A stretch of DNA of 64,000 nt, taken from positions 1-64,000 of the forward strand of contig JAJOHG010000109.1 in the NCBI GenBank assembly GCA_021029095.1, written 5' to 3'. A program made the translations under genes and the position numbers. Positions 11,889 through 21,897 of the stretch are shown here, one piece after another; position 1 is the stretch's first letter; the number at the start of each line of letters is the position of its first letter. The stretch is from Phellopilus nigrolimitatus (lineage: Eukaryota; Basidiomycota; Agaricomycetes; Hymenochaetales; Hymenochaetaceae). Under the pieces are notes generated by a model, which worked only from the letters and a program-made list of their open reading frames with translations, was not told where the DNA came from and made no database searches.

Positions 11889-13568
11889 CACTTCAGGCAC
11901 CCCCCTACAGTGGACCTATTAGGTAGGACCGACCCATATGAGGGTTCCTTCTAATAGGTCCTGCTTGGTTATGTGAGTCCCATGGCTGATGGGCATGCCC
12001 ATATGCTTGGGCATGCCCAACTGTGGGGATCCCCGGGTGTATTTCAGGGTCTTTGGGAATGCCCATCCTTGGGGAATCCTGTAACTTGTCACTGGCTGTC
12101 AGGGGGCCCTGGTATGGGAATTCCCAGATAGTTGGACCTAATTATATAAATATTTTCCCTGTTGCATGCATTGTACTTAGCATTATATCAGTGCTGTAGT
12201 ACTAGTTATGGCCTGAGCCACTGTTTGAACTGGTTTGGGCTACATGGGGGTTGGTTTAAACAGGGTTGGATGCAGGTTGATTTAGGTCAGCCAGGGCATT
12301 AATACCTCTGATCCTTTCAGACCATGGTATATACTTATACATTGTTTTGCATACATATACCACACTGGATTAGGGTATTCTCGAGTGCAGGCATCCACAA
12401 TGATGCTGTTTCTGGCTCTCCAAAGCCATTCGGGAGGGCTTGCTAAGCCGTTCAATTGGCAGTAGTGACGGGCAGTGTGTACAAAGGGCAGGGACATAAT
12501 CAACACGCACTGAAGCCTTGCTAAGCTATTCAATCAATAGTAGTGATGGGCGGTGTGTACAAAGGTCAGGGACATATTCAATGTGGGCTGAGGCCTCACT
12601 CTTAGTAGGAATTCCTTGTTGAAGGGCAATGGTTGCAATACTCTATCCCCAGGTTTGGGCATCCCCAAGGTTGGGCATGCCCAAATGTGAGCATGTCCAA
12701 ATATGGACATGCCCCAAGGATGGGTGTGCCCAAGGATGATGGGCATGCCCAAGGATGATGGGCATGCCCAAATGTGAGCATGTCCAAATATGGACATGCC
12801 CCAAGGATGGGCGTGCCCAAGAAGAATGGGCGTGCCCAAGAAGAATGGGTGTGCCCAAGGATGGTGGGCATGCCCAAGAAGGATGGGTGTCCCCAAGGAT
12901 GGGCATGCCCATCCTTGGGAAATCCCAGCCAATCAAAGACAAATGAAAAGTCAACAAAAGTCATGTCTTTCACTTTCTCACAAATTAGAATACATTATAC
13001 TATGATTATAGTAATATAATCTGATTAAATGTGGTTACTTAGTAAAGAATAGATTACATAGTGAAATACAAGTCAATTGACAGGCTTCTACATCTTTGTG
13101 AACAGCTTTTGCTTTGCCACCTATGCACAAGCCATGGCGAGTATTTGCCTCTTTGTTGGAGAAGGTGTGTCGGTGAGGGGGACAATCTATACTAACATGA
13201 GTGTGGTAGCATTTGCCGGCCATGCCGTGCCAGCCGTGCCACGGCATAGCCGGCAAGATCAGAGACTTTTCCGAAAGCAGACAAGGTTGTTGCCGTTGGG
13301 ACGAGCTAATTACATAATGCTTCTATTGATCTATTCTATCTCGTTAGCTTATGGTGCCCCGATCCGTCGGCATCACATAAGCAGATCCCCCGCCTCCCCG
13401 CTCGCCATTCGGCGCCGCCTTCGCGTAGCTCAGCCAAGAAATCAGAAACTCGGTTTATTTGATTTCTAAACCGTAGTTTCCATTGTCTATTCTACTATTC
13501 TCGAACCATTTTTTTTCTATTCGAAACTATATGCGATTCGTTACAAGATGAAAACAAAGAGTTGCCGC
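11889..13568. repeat. Left terminal inverted repeat, 1680 bp
   Basis: It pairs with 18735-20414 (paired positions sum to 32303). Open frames in both arms are mirror copies and have no domain; they are treated as non-coding. It contains dense GGGCATGCCCA palindromes (about 11990-12030 and 12650-12930). Confidence 0.93.
12650..12930. repeat. GGGCATGCCCA palindrome array
   Basis: A run of variants of the palindrome TGGGCATGCCCA spaced by AAGGATGGG or AAATGTGAGCATGTCC-like spacers. It lies well inside the TIR, about 760-1040 bp from the element end, and is mirrored at 19373-19653. It is likely a protein-binding or structural array of the element (inference). The repetitive open frames here (HAHPWG..., GHAQ... 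patterns) are artefacts. Confidence 0.85.
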
Positions 13569-13829
13569 TTGCACGGAGCAAGCGGTGCACACTAAATACA
13601 GAAGGCGAGAAAGTAAACGCGTATGTCGCACCCACGGAAAAAAAGGTTGCGAGCATGCTGAGCGATCTCGAGTTTAAGGTAGTCTTCGTCGGCACCTGCG
13701 CATGACAACATCTTGTTGGTGCGGATGGCGTTGAAGGTTATAGAAGGATGCGGATGCGCTGCACGTCGCGTTCCGCCAGCTCGTCAGGCCTCGCATGCGC
13801 GTGAGCGATGCATCCTCGATTTGGTGCGA

Positions 13830-13970
13830 ATGCACACTGACCGGAAGGGGGCGACGATGGGCGGGCGAATTTACGAACTACATCACGCGCTCGTTCAACG
13901 AGCGCAGATGCACGTTGTGGACTCGCGCACAGACATGCACACGCCCGCGAAGCGACATAAGTGATCACTC
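13830..13970 (+). pseudogene. Ribosomal protein uS2 (RPS0/RPSA) fragment
   Basis: Translation of 13850-13920 gives AGEFTNYITRSFNER, matching the uS2 segment GTFTNYITRSFKEPR. After a frame change it reads VVDSRTDMHTPAKRH, matching VTDPRTDxQAIKEA. uS2 is a 40S ribosomal subunit protein. Only this internal stretch is present; it is frameshifted, and it lies just inside the left TIR of the 8.5 kb element. The segment that would follow it in uS2 occurs separately on the other strand at 17473-17690. Confidence 0.65.
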
Positions 13971-14059
13971 CTGTCGCCACGCTGGGCAACACGGATGCGC
14001 TGAAATGCCACCCGCCGCACAACTCGAGTCTCAGAGCTGTGCGCACGTCGAATGACTGA

Positions 14060-14930
14060 TCATCAACGACATCTCCGTCGGACCAACCATCAAAAGCAGG
14101 TCCGAAATTCTCTGCATCTCGGCTTCGCCGTCCCAGTTGGGAACAGCCTCCATCGACTCCATCGACGGCACCGAGACAAGGGCGGGCGTGGTGAGTGGAA
14201 CGGCTGGCTCTTCGCCGAGAGTATCAGGAAGAGATGACGGCGGCACGACGGGTGAGCCCGAGAAGACTTCGCGAATCCACACGTCCATGGCTGCCTCGTC
14301 CGCAACCGGTGTGCTGGCACTCGGGGTTGTCGCAAAGTCCGCCCACGGAGAGGCAGTGATGGGAGAGGGGTAAGCAGATTGAAGAGTCGCGTTGAGTCCA
14401 CACGGCAAACGCCACCCATGCTAGGTGACGAGTGGGCTCGGACTCATCTGCATCTATGATAATGCTCGCGTTCAAGACGGTCAGCGAGCGGGTGATGGAA
14501 ATACCGGTGTCGTGTGAAAGACCGGCGTAGAGGGGACGAGGACGGGGAAAATCGTCGTCGAATTAGAGGAAGACGGCGATGTGTTCGATGGATAGCCAGT
14601 AGTAGTAAATGTGGAGGGTGTCGGAAGCCCTTGATAGCGAGGACCTTCATTACAGCCTCCCAGCCCTTCTCGAGGGACTTGATCCTCTCTTTAAGTTCTG
14701 TGCTCTCCCTCTCGCGCGCCTTCTCGTGATCCAGTTCCTCCTCCTGTCTTCTGTCATCCGTGCGTTGCTTGGTGTCAGAGATATGCGTGCCCGCCCTGAG
14801 AAGCCTGTTCTCCTCCTTGAGCTCGGCGATGCGGCGCTCCATGGCGGTGTACTGCGCCTTGCGCTTGTCCCGGGAGTTCTGGGCAGCGATACGGTTGCGG
14901 TGGGCGGCGGCGGCAACGACGAGGGGTACC
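14060..14930 (-). pseudogene. Hac1/XBP1-like bZIP transcription factor fragment
   Basis: The basic region HRNRIAAQNSRDKRKAQYTA (14840-14905) fits the bZIP signature N-x2-AA-x2-SR. It is followed by the zipper MERRIAELKEENRLLRAG and, further on, the coiled-coil stretch LKERIKSLEKGWEAVMKVLA. A region at 14031-14408 (MDVWIREVFSGSP, NWDGEAEMQRISDLLL) resembles the tail of agaricomycete Hac1-like factors. Such factors control the unfolded protein response from the nucleus. Frames between the blocks do not join and the native N-terminus is absent; instead a uL4 segment is fused upstream in frame. Captured and non-functional as a normal factor. Confidence 0.7.
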
Positions 14931-15030
14931 TTCTCGACCTGCTCGACGCGGTGGCCGCATGCGAGGACGAGCGCGGCGAGCGCGGAGACAGCGGCGAAGC
15001 GGCGCTGGCTCTGGCTTGCGACACGGACAC
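14893..15030 (-). pseudogene. uL4 (RPL4) fragment fused in frame to bZIP
   Basis: Reading from about 15023 downward gives QSQRRFAAVSALAALVLACG then HRVEQVEKVPLVVAAAA, which is the conserved uL4 segment NQxRRFAVASALAA..GHRIEQVEEVPLVV. It continues without a stop into the bZIP basic region at about 14905. A plausible 3' splice site (TTCTTTAG) lies just upstream near 15030. This is the second uL4-derived piece in the element; a longer one is at 17680-18670 on the opposite strand. Confidence 0.7.
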
Positions 15031-15409
15031 ATCAGCTAAAGAACAGATAGCACATAAGAATCGGAACACGTACCAGTGACCCTCCGCTGCCCGCCCATGG
15101 GCAGTTCCTTTCTCCACATTCCCGGGGTCGCAAAGGGAGGACATGACCGTTGTCATGTCCCAGCCGGCCTTCGTGCGGGACTGCGCGACACGGACACGAG
15201 CTAAACGGCCGTTGAGATTGCGGAAAAGAGAGTTGAGGGGGCGGCAAGTCGTTGGTGCTGGTGTCGGTGCGGGTGCAGGTGTTGGTGGGCCAAAAAAGCG
15301 AGTCACACAGAACAAGAGAGCGCGGCCGAGCAAGTAGTGAGACAGCAAGCCAGAGGACGACAGCGACGCAGACGACGTAGCAGACGACGTCGTGAAAAAA
15401 AGACGACGT

Positions 15410-16380
15410 GTCATCATCGGCACTGATCCGCGGTCCAAATCGAGTAATATTTTGTTTTGCCGAGCTGCTGCCGACATTGTGGCTAGAAGAAACGGACAGT
15501 GGTATATTAATTTCTGCTCGTTCTGTGCCACATTAAAATACGAAAAAATAAGTATAATTTACTCTATACTATAATTCATTGATTCCTAATTTTAGGGCCT
15601 CCAGGAGCAAGAATATATGGAGTTATAAAGGAACTACACTGATGAGCCGCTTTCAACAGCATTACAGTCAAGGTCTTACATTTTTATAAATTGGACAGTT
15701 CATGCTAGAAAGCTCAGATTTTACATAGCAGTAGATATATGTACAGTAAGCATTAAATAAAAACTACAGGCTGAGGACTGTGGTCTTCGGCACTCAACAA
15801 TCAAAATGTGTGTGATTTTAGTGAATTCAGGTCCGAGACGGCCTGTTTTTGTCTTATTTTAATTCATGCCCAGCTTAATAAGTTCTGATAACTTGGGAAA
15901 TACATATATGCATATAAATAATTCATTTCTAAGTGTTAGTTTGGAAAATTAGAAGAAGTGGCTGTCAGGGTGTCTATTTGAGTCGGACAAGACAAGTTTA
16001 CAACAAAATCTGCACGCTGTTCATGCTTCAAAACGCTATTTTCGAGATAGCATGTTTCTATTTATTCCACAGCTCATCGGACACATATATAATTTTATAC
16101 TAGTAGCATAGCTCTATTTAAAAAAATAATCGCCTCAATCCGTCCACTCGATCACATTGTAGAAAATAATCAGTGAAACTGCAAAAAGAAGGTTTTACAT
16201 GGGAAAGACATGAGTATATGCTTAATCTAAAATCATCCAGGCACGTCTGGACATAGATAATTTTTGCCTATGTAGGAGCAGTATATATTTAATTCCTCAG
16301 AAAATTTCAAGGTCAACGGTGGTGTATGTGATGTTGTATAAATCAGACAAAGTGCGTGCGGAAGCTAGTGCATGAACACT
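15410..16380. other. AT-rich interior of element, no gene
   Basis: About 1 kb of AT-rich sequence with stops in all frames. No inverted repeat, tandem repeat or coding similarity was recognised. It may be captured intergenic DNA. Confidence 0.5.
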
Positions 16381-16932
16381 GCGCGGGAAGTGCCGAAAGT
16401 CGCGGACGTCGTCTTGATGTCGCTTGTCGACGACAACGACGACGTCCACGGCCTCAACAGCGCAGCAAAACCCTCAGGTAAGTACAAAAAGCTTTTTATC
16501 TACTTATAGTGATGTTCTGATATCTTTTTCAGACCCTTTTGTGCAGTCGGAACCACACCAAGGCGTGCCAGCGGCTTGTGCAGCACGTACGGCCGTGTCC
16601 CTGTGTGGACACGACACGCACAGTGCGGCCGCCCTCTCTCGCTTACAGTGCAGGGCGCTCTCGCGGTCTCTCTCTCTCGCGGTCTCTCTCTTTCTCTCTC
16701 TCTCTCTTTCTCTCTCTCTCTCGCGGTCTCCCTCTCTCGCGGTCTCCCTCTGTCGCAGCCGACACATCTCGCATGCAAACGTGGCATGCTTCGAATCCAG
16801 CAGACGACATCCGCGCTGCCTCGTCATACTGAGAACGTGCGGGAAAAGCCTTAACTACGCTTCAATACCATTGGATGCACGCACAGACCCCTCGCTGTTT
16901 GCCGCTCTTCTTACGTGCGAGGCTGATCGCGC
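16380..16932 (+). other. Possible captured exon plus CT microsatellite
   Basis: An ATG at about 16373 opens MNTAREVPKVADVVLMSLVD and runs to a clean GTAAGT donor near 16477, so it looks like a captured 5' exon of an unidentified gene. Downstream, 16660-16760 is a CT/TCTCGCGG microsatellite that creates spurious Ser/Leu- or Arg/Glu-rich frames. I cannot name the source gene. Confidence 0.35.
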
Positions 16933-17464
16933 CAGTGTTCGGTGCGACCCGGGTCAGGGGTCAATGGGTCCGAAAAGGGTCAGTCCAAAATTCAACTGAC
17001 CCGGGGTCAGAGGGGGTCAGAGGGGTCTGAAGGGTCAGGTAATAATCCTCCTCTTATGATCTTAACTATTGGTGATTAGTTGTCATACAGCCTGTAGGGC
17101 CAAACCAGAGTCAGTTTGAAGGAGTAGCAAATGTGTTGTTGTCACAGAGATGCTCATAATGCAAGACTTGAACTGATTGAATTTACATAATCATTGTCAT
17201 CATCGAAGTGAACCGCGTCAACTACTGAAAAATGGGAGCCTGACGGTTTTTATGGCTCATTGACTGTTGCGGAGTCATACATACGATTGTACGACAAAGT
17301 TTCACTAGGGAAAAAAACTTGAAAAGCCTTCAGTACATGACTTCTGGCTTACCTCATCGGACCCCACCGACCCCTGGTATTTTCAGTATTCAAGTGACCC
17401 CAGGGGTCAGACCCTTTGACCCGGGTCGGGTCAGAGCTGGGGTCAGGGGTCCGTCCGAACACTG
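16933..17464. mobile_element. hAT-type MITE nested in the 8.5 kb element
   Basis: The 532 bp element begins CAGTGTTCGG and ends with its complement CCGAACACTG. An 8-bp direct duplication GATCGCGC (16925-16932 and 17465-17472) flanks it. An 8-bp duplication with CAGTG ends is characteristic of the hAT superfamily. Both ends are rich in GGGTCA/TGACCC motifs, probably subterminal binding sites. No coding capacity. It inserted after the surrounding ribosomal gene pieces were captured. Confidence 0.88.
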
Positions 17465-17472
17465 GATCGCGC

Positions 17473-17690
17473 AGCGCGCCTTGTTTGTCGGGATCGCGAC
17501 GTCGACGAACTGCAGCGGCACGTCCGTGTCGCTCAGCACGATGACGCGTATGCTCACGTGTACCTGCTTCCCAGATCGCTTACACGCGGGATCATTTGCA
17601 GCTCGTTGAACGAGCACATGGGTCCAACCTCGTCGGGATCGCGACACTGGCGAACTGTAGTGGCGCATCGTCGCCACCCGCTCGCTGTCG
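17473..17690 (-). pseudogene. uS2 fragment, partly duplicated
   Basis: The minus strand reads SIRVIVLSDTDVPLQFVDVA then IPTNKARCAI, matching the uS2 segment YVNIPVIALCDTDxPLxFVDVAIPTNNKGRHAIG. A second, shorter copy, DDAPLQFASVAIPTR, lies just upstream (about 17625-17680). The tandem partial duplication and loss of the rest show it is a remnant. It lies between the hAT MITE and the uL4 piece, on the opposite strand from uL4. Confidence 0.65.
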
Positions 17691-18670
17691 CTCTTTCCGG
17701 CTGTCCTGACGAAGCCCATCTGTCTGGACGTCGTCCAGCAGGTGCACAGTACGTTTTTTACCCAACGGCTTTTCCAAGTGAAAGAACTGACTCCTGACGG
17801 TCACTCCAGAGAGCGTTGCGAAGAACAAGCGCCAGCCGTACGCGGTGAGCAAGAAGGTCGGCCACCAGATCAGCGCCGAGTCCTGGGGCACAGGCCACGC
17901 CGTCGCGTGTATCCCGCGCGTCGGCGGCTCGGGCATGCACCGCTCCGGCCAGGCTGCCTTCGGCAACATGTGTCGCGGCGGGCGCATGTTCACGCCGACC
18001 AAGGTCTGGTACCAGAATCAGCGCCGCTTTGCCGTCGTCTCCGCGCTCACCGACTCCACACTCCCCGCGCGTGCGAGGGCGCGCGTCCACCGCATTGAGC
18101 AGGTCGAGATGCCCCTCGTTTTCGCTGCCGCCGCCGAGTCGCTCACCAAGGCCGTCGCGCTCCTCACCGCGCTCGGTGCGTACGCCGACGTGCAGAAGAT
18201 CTCCTCCTCCCGCAAGCTCCGCACGTGCAGGGGCAAGCTGCGAAATCGCCGCCACTGCCAACGCCACCGCCACCGCCGTGGCTTTCTCGTCGTCTACTCC
18301 GAGCACAACAGTATTGTCAAGGCGTTCCGCAGTCTCCTCGGCGTCGAGCTCGTCAACGTCACGCGCCTCAATGCTCTCCAGCTCGCACCGGTGGCCATCT
18401 CGGGCATTTCGTCATCTGGACCGAAAGCGCGTCTGCTCGCCTCGACGAGGTCTTCGGCACATTCGACATTGTTGCCGTCCAGAAGAAGGACTACTTTCTT
18501 TTGACCGCCAAGATCGCGAACCGTGACATTACATGCCCCATCAACAGCTCAGAGATCCAGGCCATCATATGCCCCGCGGGCCCGAAGATCCACAAGCGCC
18601 CCTGGACGCAGCACAAGAACCCGCTTACCAACAAGCATGTACTCATCCCGTACGCGAAGACCACAAGCAA
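17660..18670 (+). pseudogene. Ribosomal protein uL4 (RPL4) captured copy
   Basis: uL4 is a 60S subunit protein with an exit-tunnel loop. Exon 1 remnant: LFPAVLTKPICLDVVQQVHS, then a retained intron (about 17750-17811, GTACGT..CCAG), then [40 protein letters not shown] and [25 protein letters not shown], which lacks about 8 residues of the usual RKWHVKVN. Further on are [37 protein letters not shown] and, after a frameshift near 18390, [20 protein letters not shown] and KRPWTQHKNPLTNKHV. The C-terminal extension is gone. The retained intron shows DNA-level capture; the deletion and frameshift show it is dead. Confidence 0.88.
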
Positions 18671-18734
18671 GAGTCAGCGGGTTGGTCAGGGAGCGTGGGA
18701 ACGGGTAGCGATCTATATTCAGTGCGTGCCGCTT

Positions 18735-20414
18735 GCGGCAACTCTTTGTTTTCATCTTGTAACGAATCGCATATAGTTTCGAATAGAAAAAAAACGGTTC
18801 GAGAATAGTAGAATAGACAATGGAAACTACGGTTTAGAAATCAAATAAACCGAGTTTCTGATTTCTTGGCTGAGCTACGCGAAGGCGGCGCCGAATGGCG
18901 AGCGGGGAGGCGGGGGATCTGCTTATGTGATGCCGACGGATCGGGGCACCATAAGCTAACGAGATAGAATAGATCAATAGAAGCATTATGTAATTAGCTC
19001 GTCCCAACGGCAACAACCTTGTCTGCTTTCGGAAAAGTCTCTGATCTTGCCGGCTATGCCGTGGCACGGCTGGCACGGCATGGCCGGCAAATGCTACCAC
19101 ACTCATGTTAGTATAGATTGTCCCCCTCACCGACACACCTTCTCCAACAAAGAGGCAAATACTCGCCATGGCTTGTGCATAGGTGGCAAAGCAAAAGCTG
19201 TTCACAAAGATGTAGAAGCCTGTCAATTGACTTGTATTTCACTATGTAATCTATTCTTTACTAAGTAACCACATTTAATCAGATTATATTACTATAATCA
19301 TAGTATAATGTATTCTAATTTGTGAGAAAGTGAAAGACATGACTTTTGTTGACTTTTCATTTGTCTTTGATTGGCTGGGATTTCCCAAGGATGGGCATGC
19401 CCATCCTTGGGGACACCCATCCTTCTTGGGCATGCCCACCATCCTTGGGCACACCCATTCTTCTTGGGCACGCCCATTCTTCTTGGGCACGCCCATCCTT
19501 GGGGCATGTCCATATTTGGACATGCTCACATTTGGGCATGCCCATCATCCTTGGGCATGCCCATCATCCTTGGGCACACCCATCCTTGGGGCATGTCCAT
19601 ATTTGGACATGCTCACATTTGGGCATGCCCAACCTTGGGGATGCCCAAACCTGGGGATAGAGTATTGCAACCATTGCCCTTCAACAAGGAATTCCTACTA
19701 AGAGTGAGGCCTCAGCCCACATTGAATATGTCCCTGACCTTTGTACACACCGCCCATCACTACTATTGATTGAATAGCTTAGCAAGGCTTCAGTGCGTGT
19801 TGATTATGTCCCTGCCCTTTGTACACACTGCCCGTCACTACTGCCAATTGAACGGCTTAGCAAGCCCTCCCGAATGGCTTTGGAGAGCCAGAAACAGCAT
19901 CATTGTGGATGCCTGCACTCGAGAATACCCTAATCCAGTGTGGTATATGTATGCAAAACAATGTATAAGTATATACCATGGTCTGAAAGGATCAGAGGTA
20001 TTAATGCCCTGGCTGACCTAAATCAACCTGCATCCAACCCTGTTTAAACCAACCCCCATGTAGCCCAAACCAGTTCAAACAGTGGCTCAGGCCATAACTA
20101 GTACTACAGCACTGATATAATGCTAAGTACAATGCATGCAACAGGGAAAATATTTATATAATTAGGTCCAACTATCTGGGAATTCCCATACCAGGGCCCC
20201 CTGACAGCCAGTGACAAGTTACAGGATTCCCCAAGGATGGGCATTCCCAAAGACCCTGAAATACACCCGGGGATCCCCACAGTTGGGCATGCCCAAGCAT
20301 ATGGGCATGCCCATCAGCCATGGGACTCACATAACCAAGCAGGACCTATTAGAAGGAACCCTCATATGGGTCGGTCCTACCTAATAGGTCCACTGTAGGG
20401 GGGTGCCTGAAGTG
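18735..20414. repeat. Right terminal inverted repeat, 1680 bp
   Basis: Mirror copy of 11889-13568, ending GGTGCCTGAAGTG at 20414. It is followed by the second CCACTGA (20415-20421) and then the exon 1 sequence of HSPA12-like gene B. Confidence 0.93.
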
Positions 20415-20512
20415 CCACTGAAGGTTGTTCCAATGTCAATACCGATCACAATCCCCAACCGGCTACCTCCGTACGGCTGGCGACGCAGCGGGCGAATGTT
20501 TGCTGAGAACAT

Positions 20513-20894
20513 GGGTGAAATACAAGCTGTAGGCTGGTCGACAACAGATATACAGTATAATGGCCCCTTATAAGCCTTGGAACCTCGAGGCATCATCTTT
20601 GAATACATATTATGCCGCAAGTCCAAGAGGTCGAAGGACACAGATCTGATATTACAACTTGCACGCATGAAAGGCGTGGTCCACAATTCAAAATCCAGAG
20701 AGGCTTTACCCCTAACATCTGAAGAGACGGCCACCGGCGCCACCTCAGCTGTATACAACTCAGTGTTCGACCATTGCTCTTCAGGAATCCACACCAAGCT
20801 CAAGGTAGCGTTTCAAATTCTCTTTCTTAACATGCATATGACGGTTAAACATATCTGCCATTCTGAAAATTGACGTGACATGACATACTAATCA
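20513..20894. promoter_or_regulatory. Divergent intergenic region of pair B
   Basis: About 380 bp separates the start codons of HSPA12-like gene B (minus) and X gene B (plus), so both probably share one promoter region. On the minus strand, about 20640-20800 reads VWIPEEQWSNTELYTAEVAP and later FELWTTPFMRA, a peptide also readable at the same place in pairs C, D and E. Confidence 0.6.
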
Positions 20895-21897
20895 ATGTTC
20901 ACATTGAATCGCACACTTTCCCTTGTGCGCTGGGCGTGGGTTGCTCTCAGGTCGCTGAGGTGGCTATTTGCCCCAAGAAAGCAGGGATTTAAGAACGACC
21001 ATGAATCAGTTCGCGCCAATTCTTCCGACTCAGACGGGTTTCAATGTTTGGAATTTCCCTCTACGGCCAATGGCAGAGTTGCAGTTGAGTGTAGGGCGAG
21101 GACTAAAAGCCAACAGTCAGACGTAAGTGAACCAAAGATCTCATCTTTACGAGCGGCTGTAATATTCCTTATGCGATCCGCACAGAATACCATCATCGGG
21201 TAACCCACTGGCCTCACGGAGACAGGAGGTCATTTACGACATTCCAGCGAATCAAGTCAATAATGCCCTTTTCTCAGATTCCACGGATGGACTATTGGCA
21301 AGGCTTGACCTCATAGATAGGTAGTATGAGTTGTGATTTAGCGAGTAAAGATAGCGTTTTGCTCCTCTCGAGAGACACACTGTTGGAAACGAACCAGCCT
21401 GATCTGAGGAAGAGCCCGGACGACCTTTCGGCAACGACAAATGACAACGATACCCTTTTCACGAGGTAACAAAGGTCAAAGCACAGCGCTGTGGCACCGA
21501 CGTTTCGAATCCTTGTTCACTGGATGTCGTTGTGTGCGAACGCATGGGAAACATTACTCAGCTTTCTAAAGGCGAGGAAATTTTACGCCTGATTTTCCTT
21601 GACAAAGCAAACAAATGCTCCGAAAGGGAAGTTGTCGATCTGTGCGGGCGCATCGAGTCCCTCATCCTCAATGTGCAGGACAAGTGGCACAAAGTGCAGG
21701 ACGAGGCGCGGAAACGGGATGCGCCTTGGACCGCTTTTGGCGTGTCGCCGTGCGTCGCGTTGGGGAGTTATGTTTTACTTAGCAACACAGACATCACAGA
21801 GCTAGTGAGAACGGCATTGGGGAGTGAAATCCACAAAGCTGTTACGAATCTCATGATGTAAGACCCGGATTTTGACGCTGTCGTGCAAGATGCTTTA

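Larger units (their letters stand above)
11889..20414. mobile_element. 8.5 kb gene-capturing TIR element
   Basis: This element of 8,526 bp starts CACTTCAGGCACCCCCC and ends with the same sequence inverted. The two TIRs (11889-13568 and 18735-20414) are 1,680 bp each, colinear without indels; I found one mismatch (near 13507). The target duplication is CCACTGA. No transposase is recognisable. The 5.2 kb interior holds captured, rearranged pieces of uL4, uS2 and a bZIP factor, AT-rich filler, a CT microsatellite and a nested hAT-like MITE. A 7-bp duplication and long TIRs do not match CACTA (3 bp), hAT (8 bp) or Tc1 (TA); I leave the superfamily open. Near-identity of the arms implies very recent mobility or arm-to-arm gene conversion. 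Confidence 0.9.
9443..20512 (-). pseudogene. HSPA12-like Hsp70 ATPase, copy B, split by 8.5 kb element
   Basis: Exon 1 begins at 20512 (MFSANIRPLRRQPYGGSRLG) and carries the phosphate-1 motif GIDIGTTFSG. It is cut exactly inside the Gly-rich loop by the insertion, and coding resumes at 11888 with VSYAILRPGKVPDVLPVT. Then follow FKMHLRPSGIALQTNGLKIG, HPNGWTGLSQQRYR, FVTEGEASALACLSGGLGP and IADVGGGTLDISSYEV (10959-11606), the VGGFASSPYLLKRLN adenosine motif (about 10380-10440), MDENREKAVANGAVLHFLDR (10230-10293) and FEIELKFGTTELEARIKWEA near 9620-9670. It ends GPVSIVYPE, stop at 9443-9445. Outside the insertion the exons look open, so disruption is recent. Removing the element and one 7-bp repeat would restore continuity. 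Confidence 0.85.

Noticed and set aside
12282..13469. Open frames of 83-132 codons in the left arm and mirror copies at 18834-20021
   Set aside because: They are generated by the GGGCATGCCCA array or are mirror copies with no domain, and overlapping frames on both strands are equally open, as expected for repeats.
16500..16830. Ser/Leu-rich and Arg/Glu-rich frames on both strands
   Set aside because: They are translations of a CT microsatellite.
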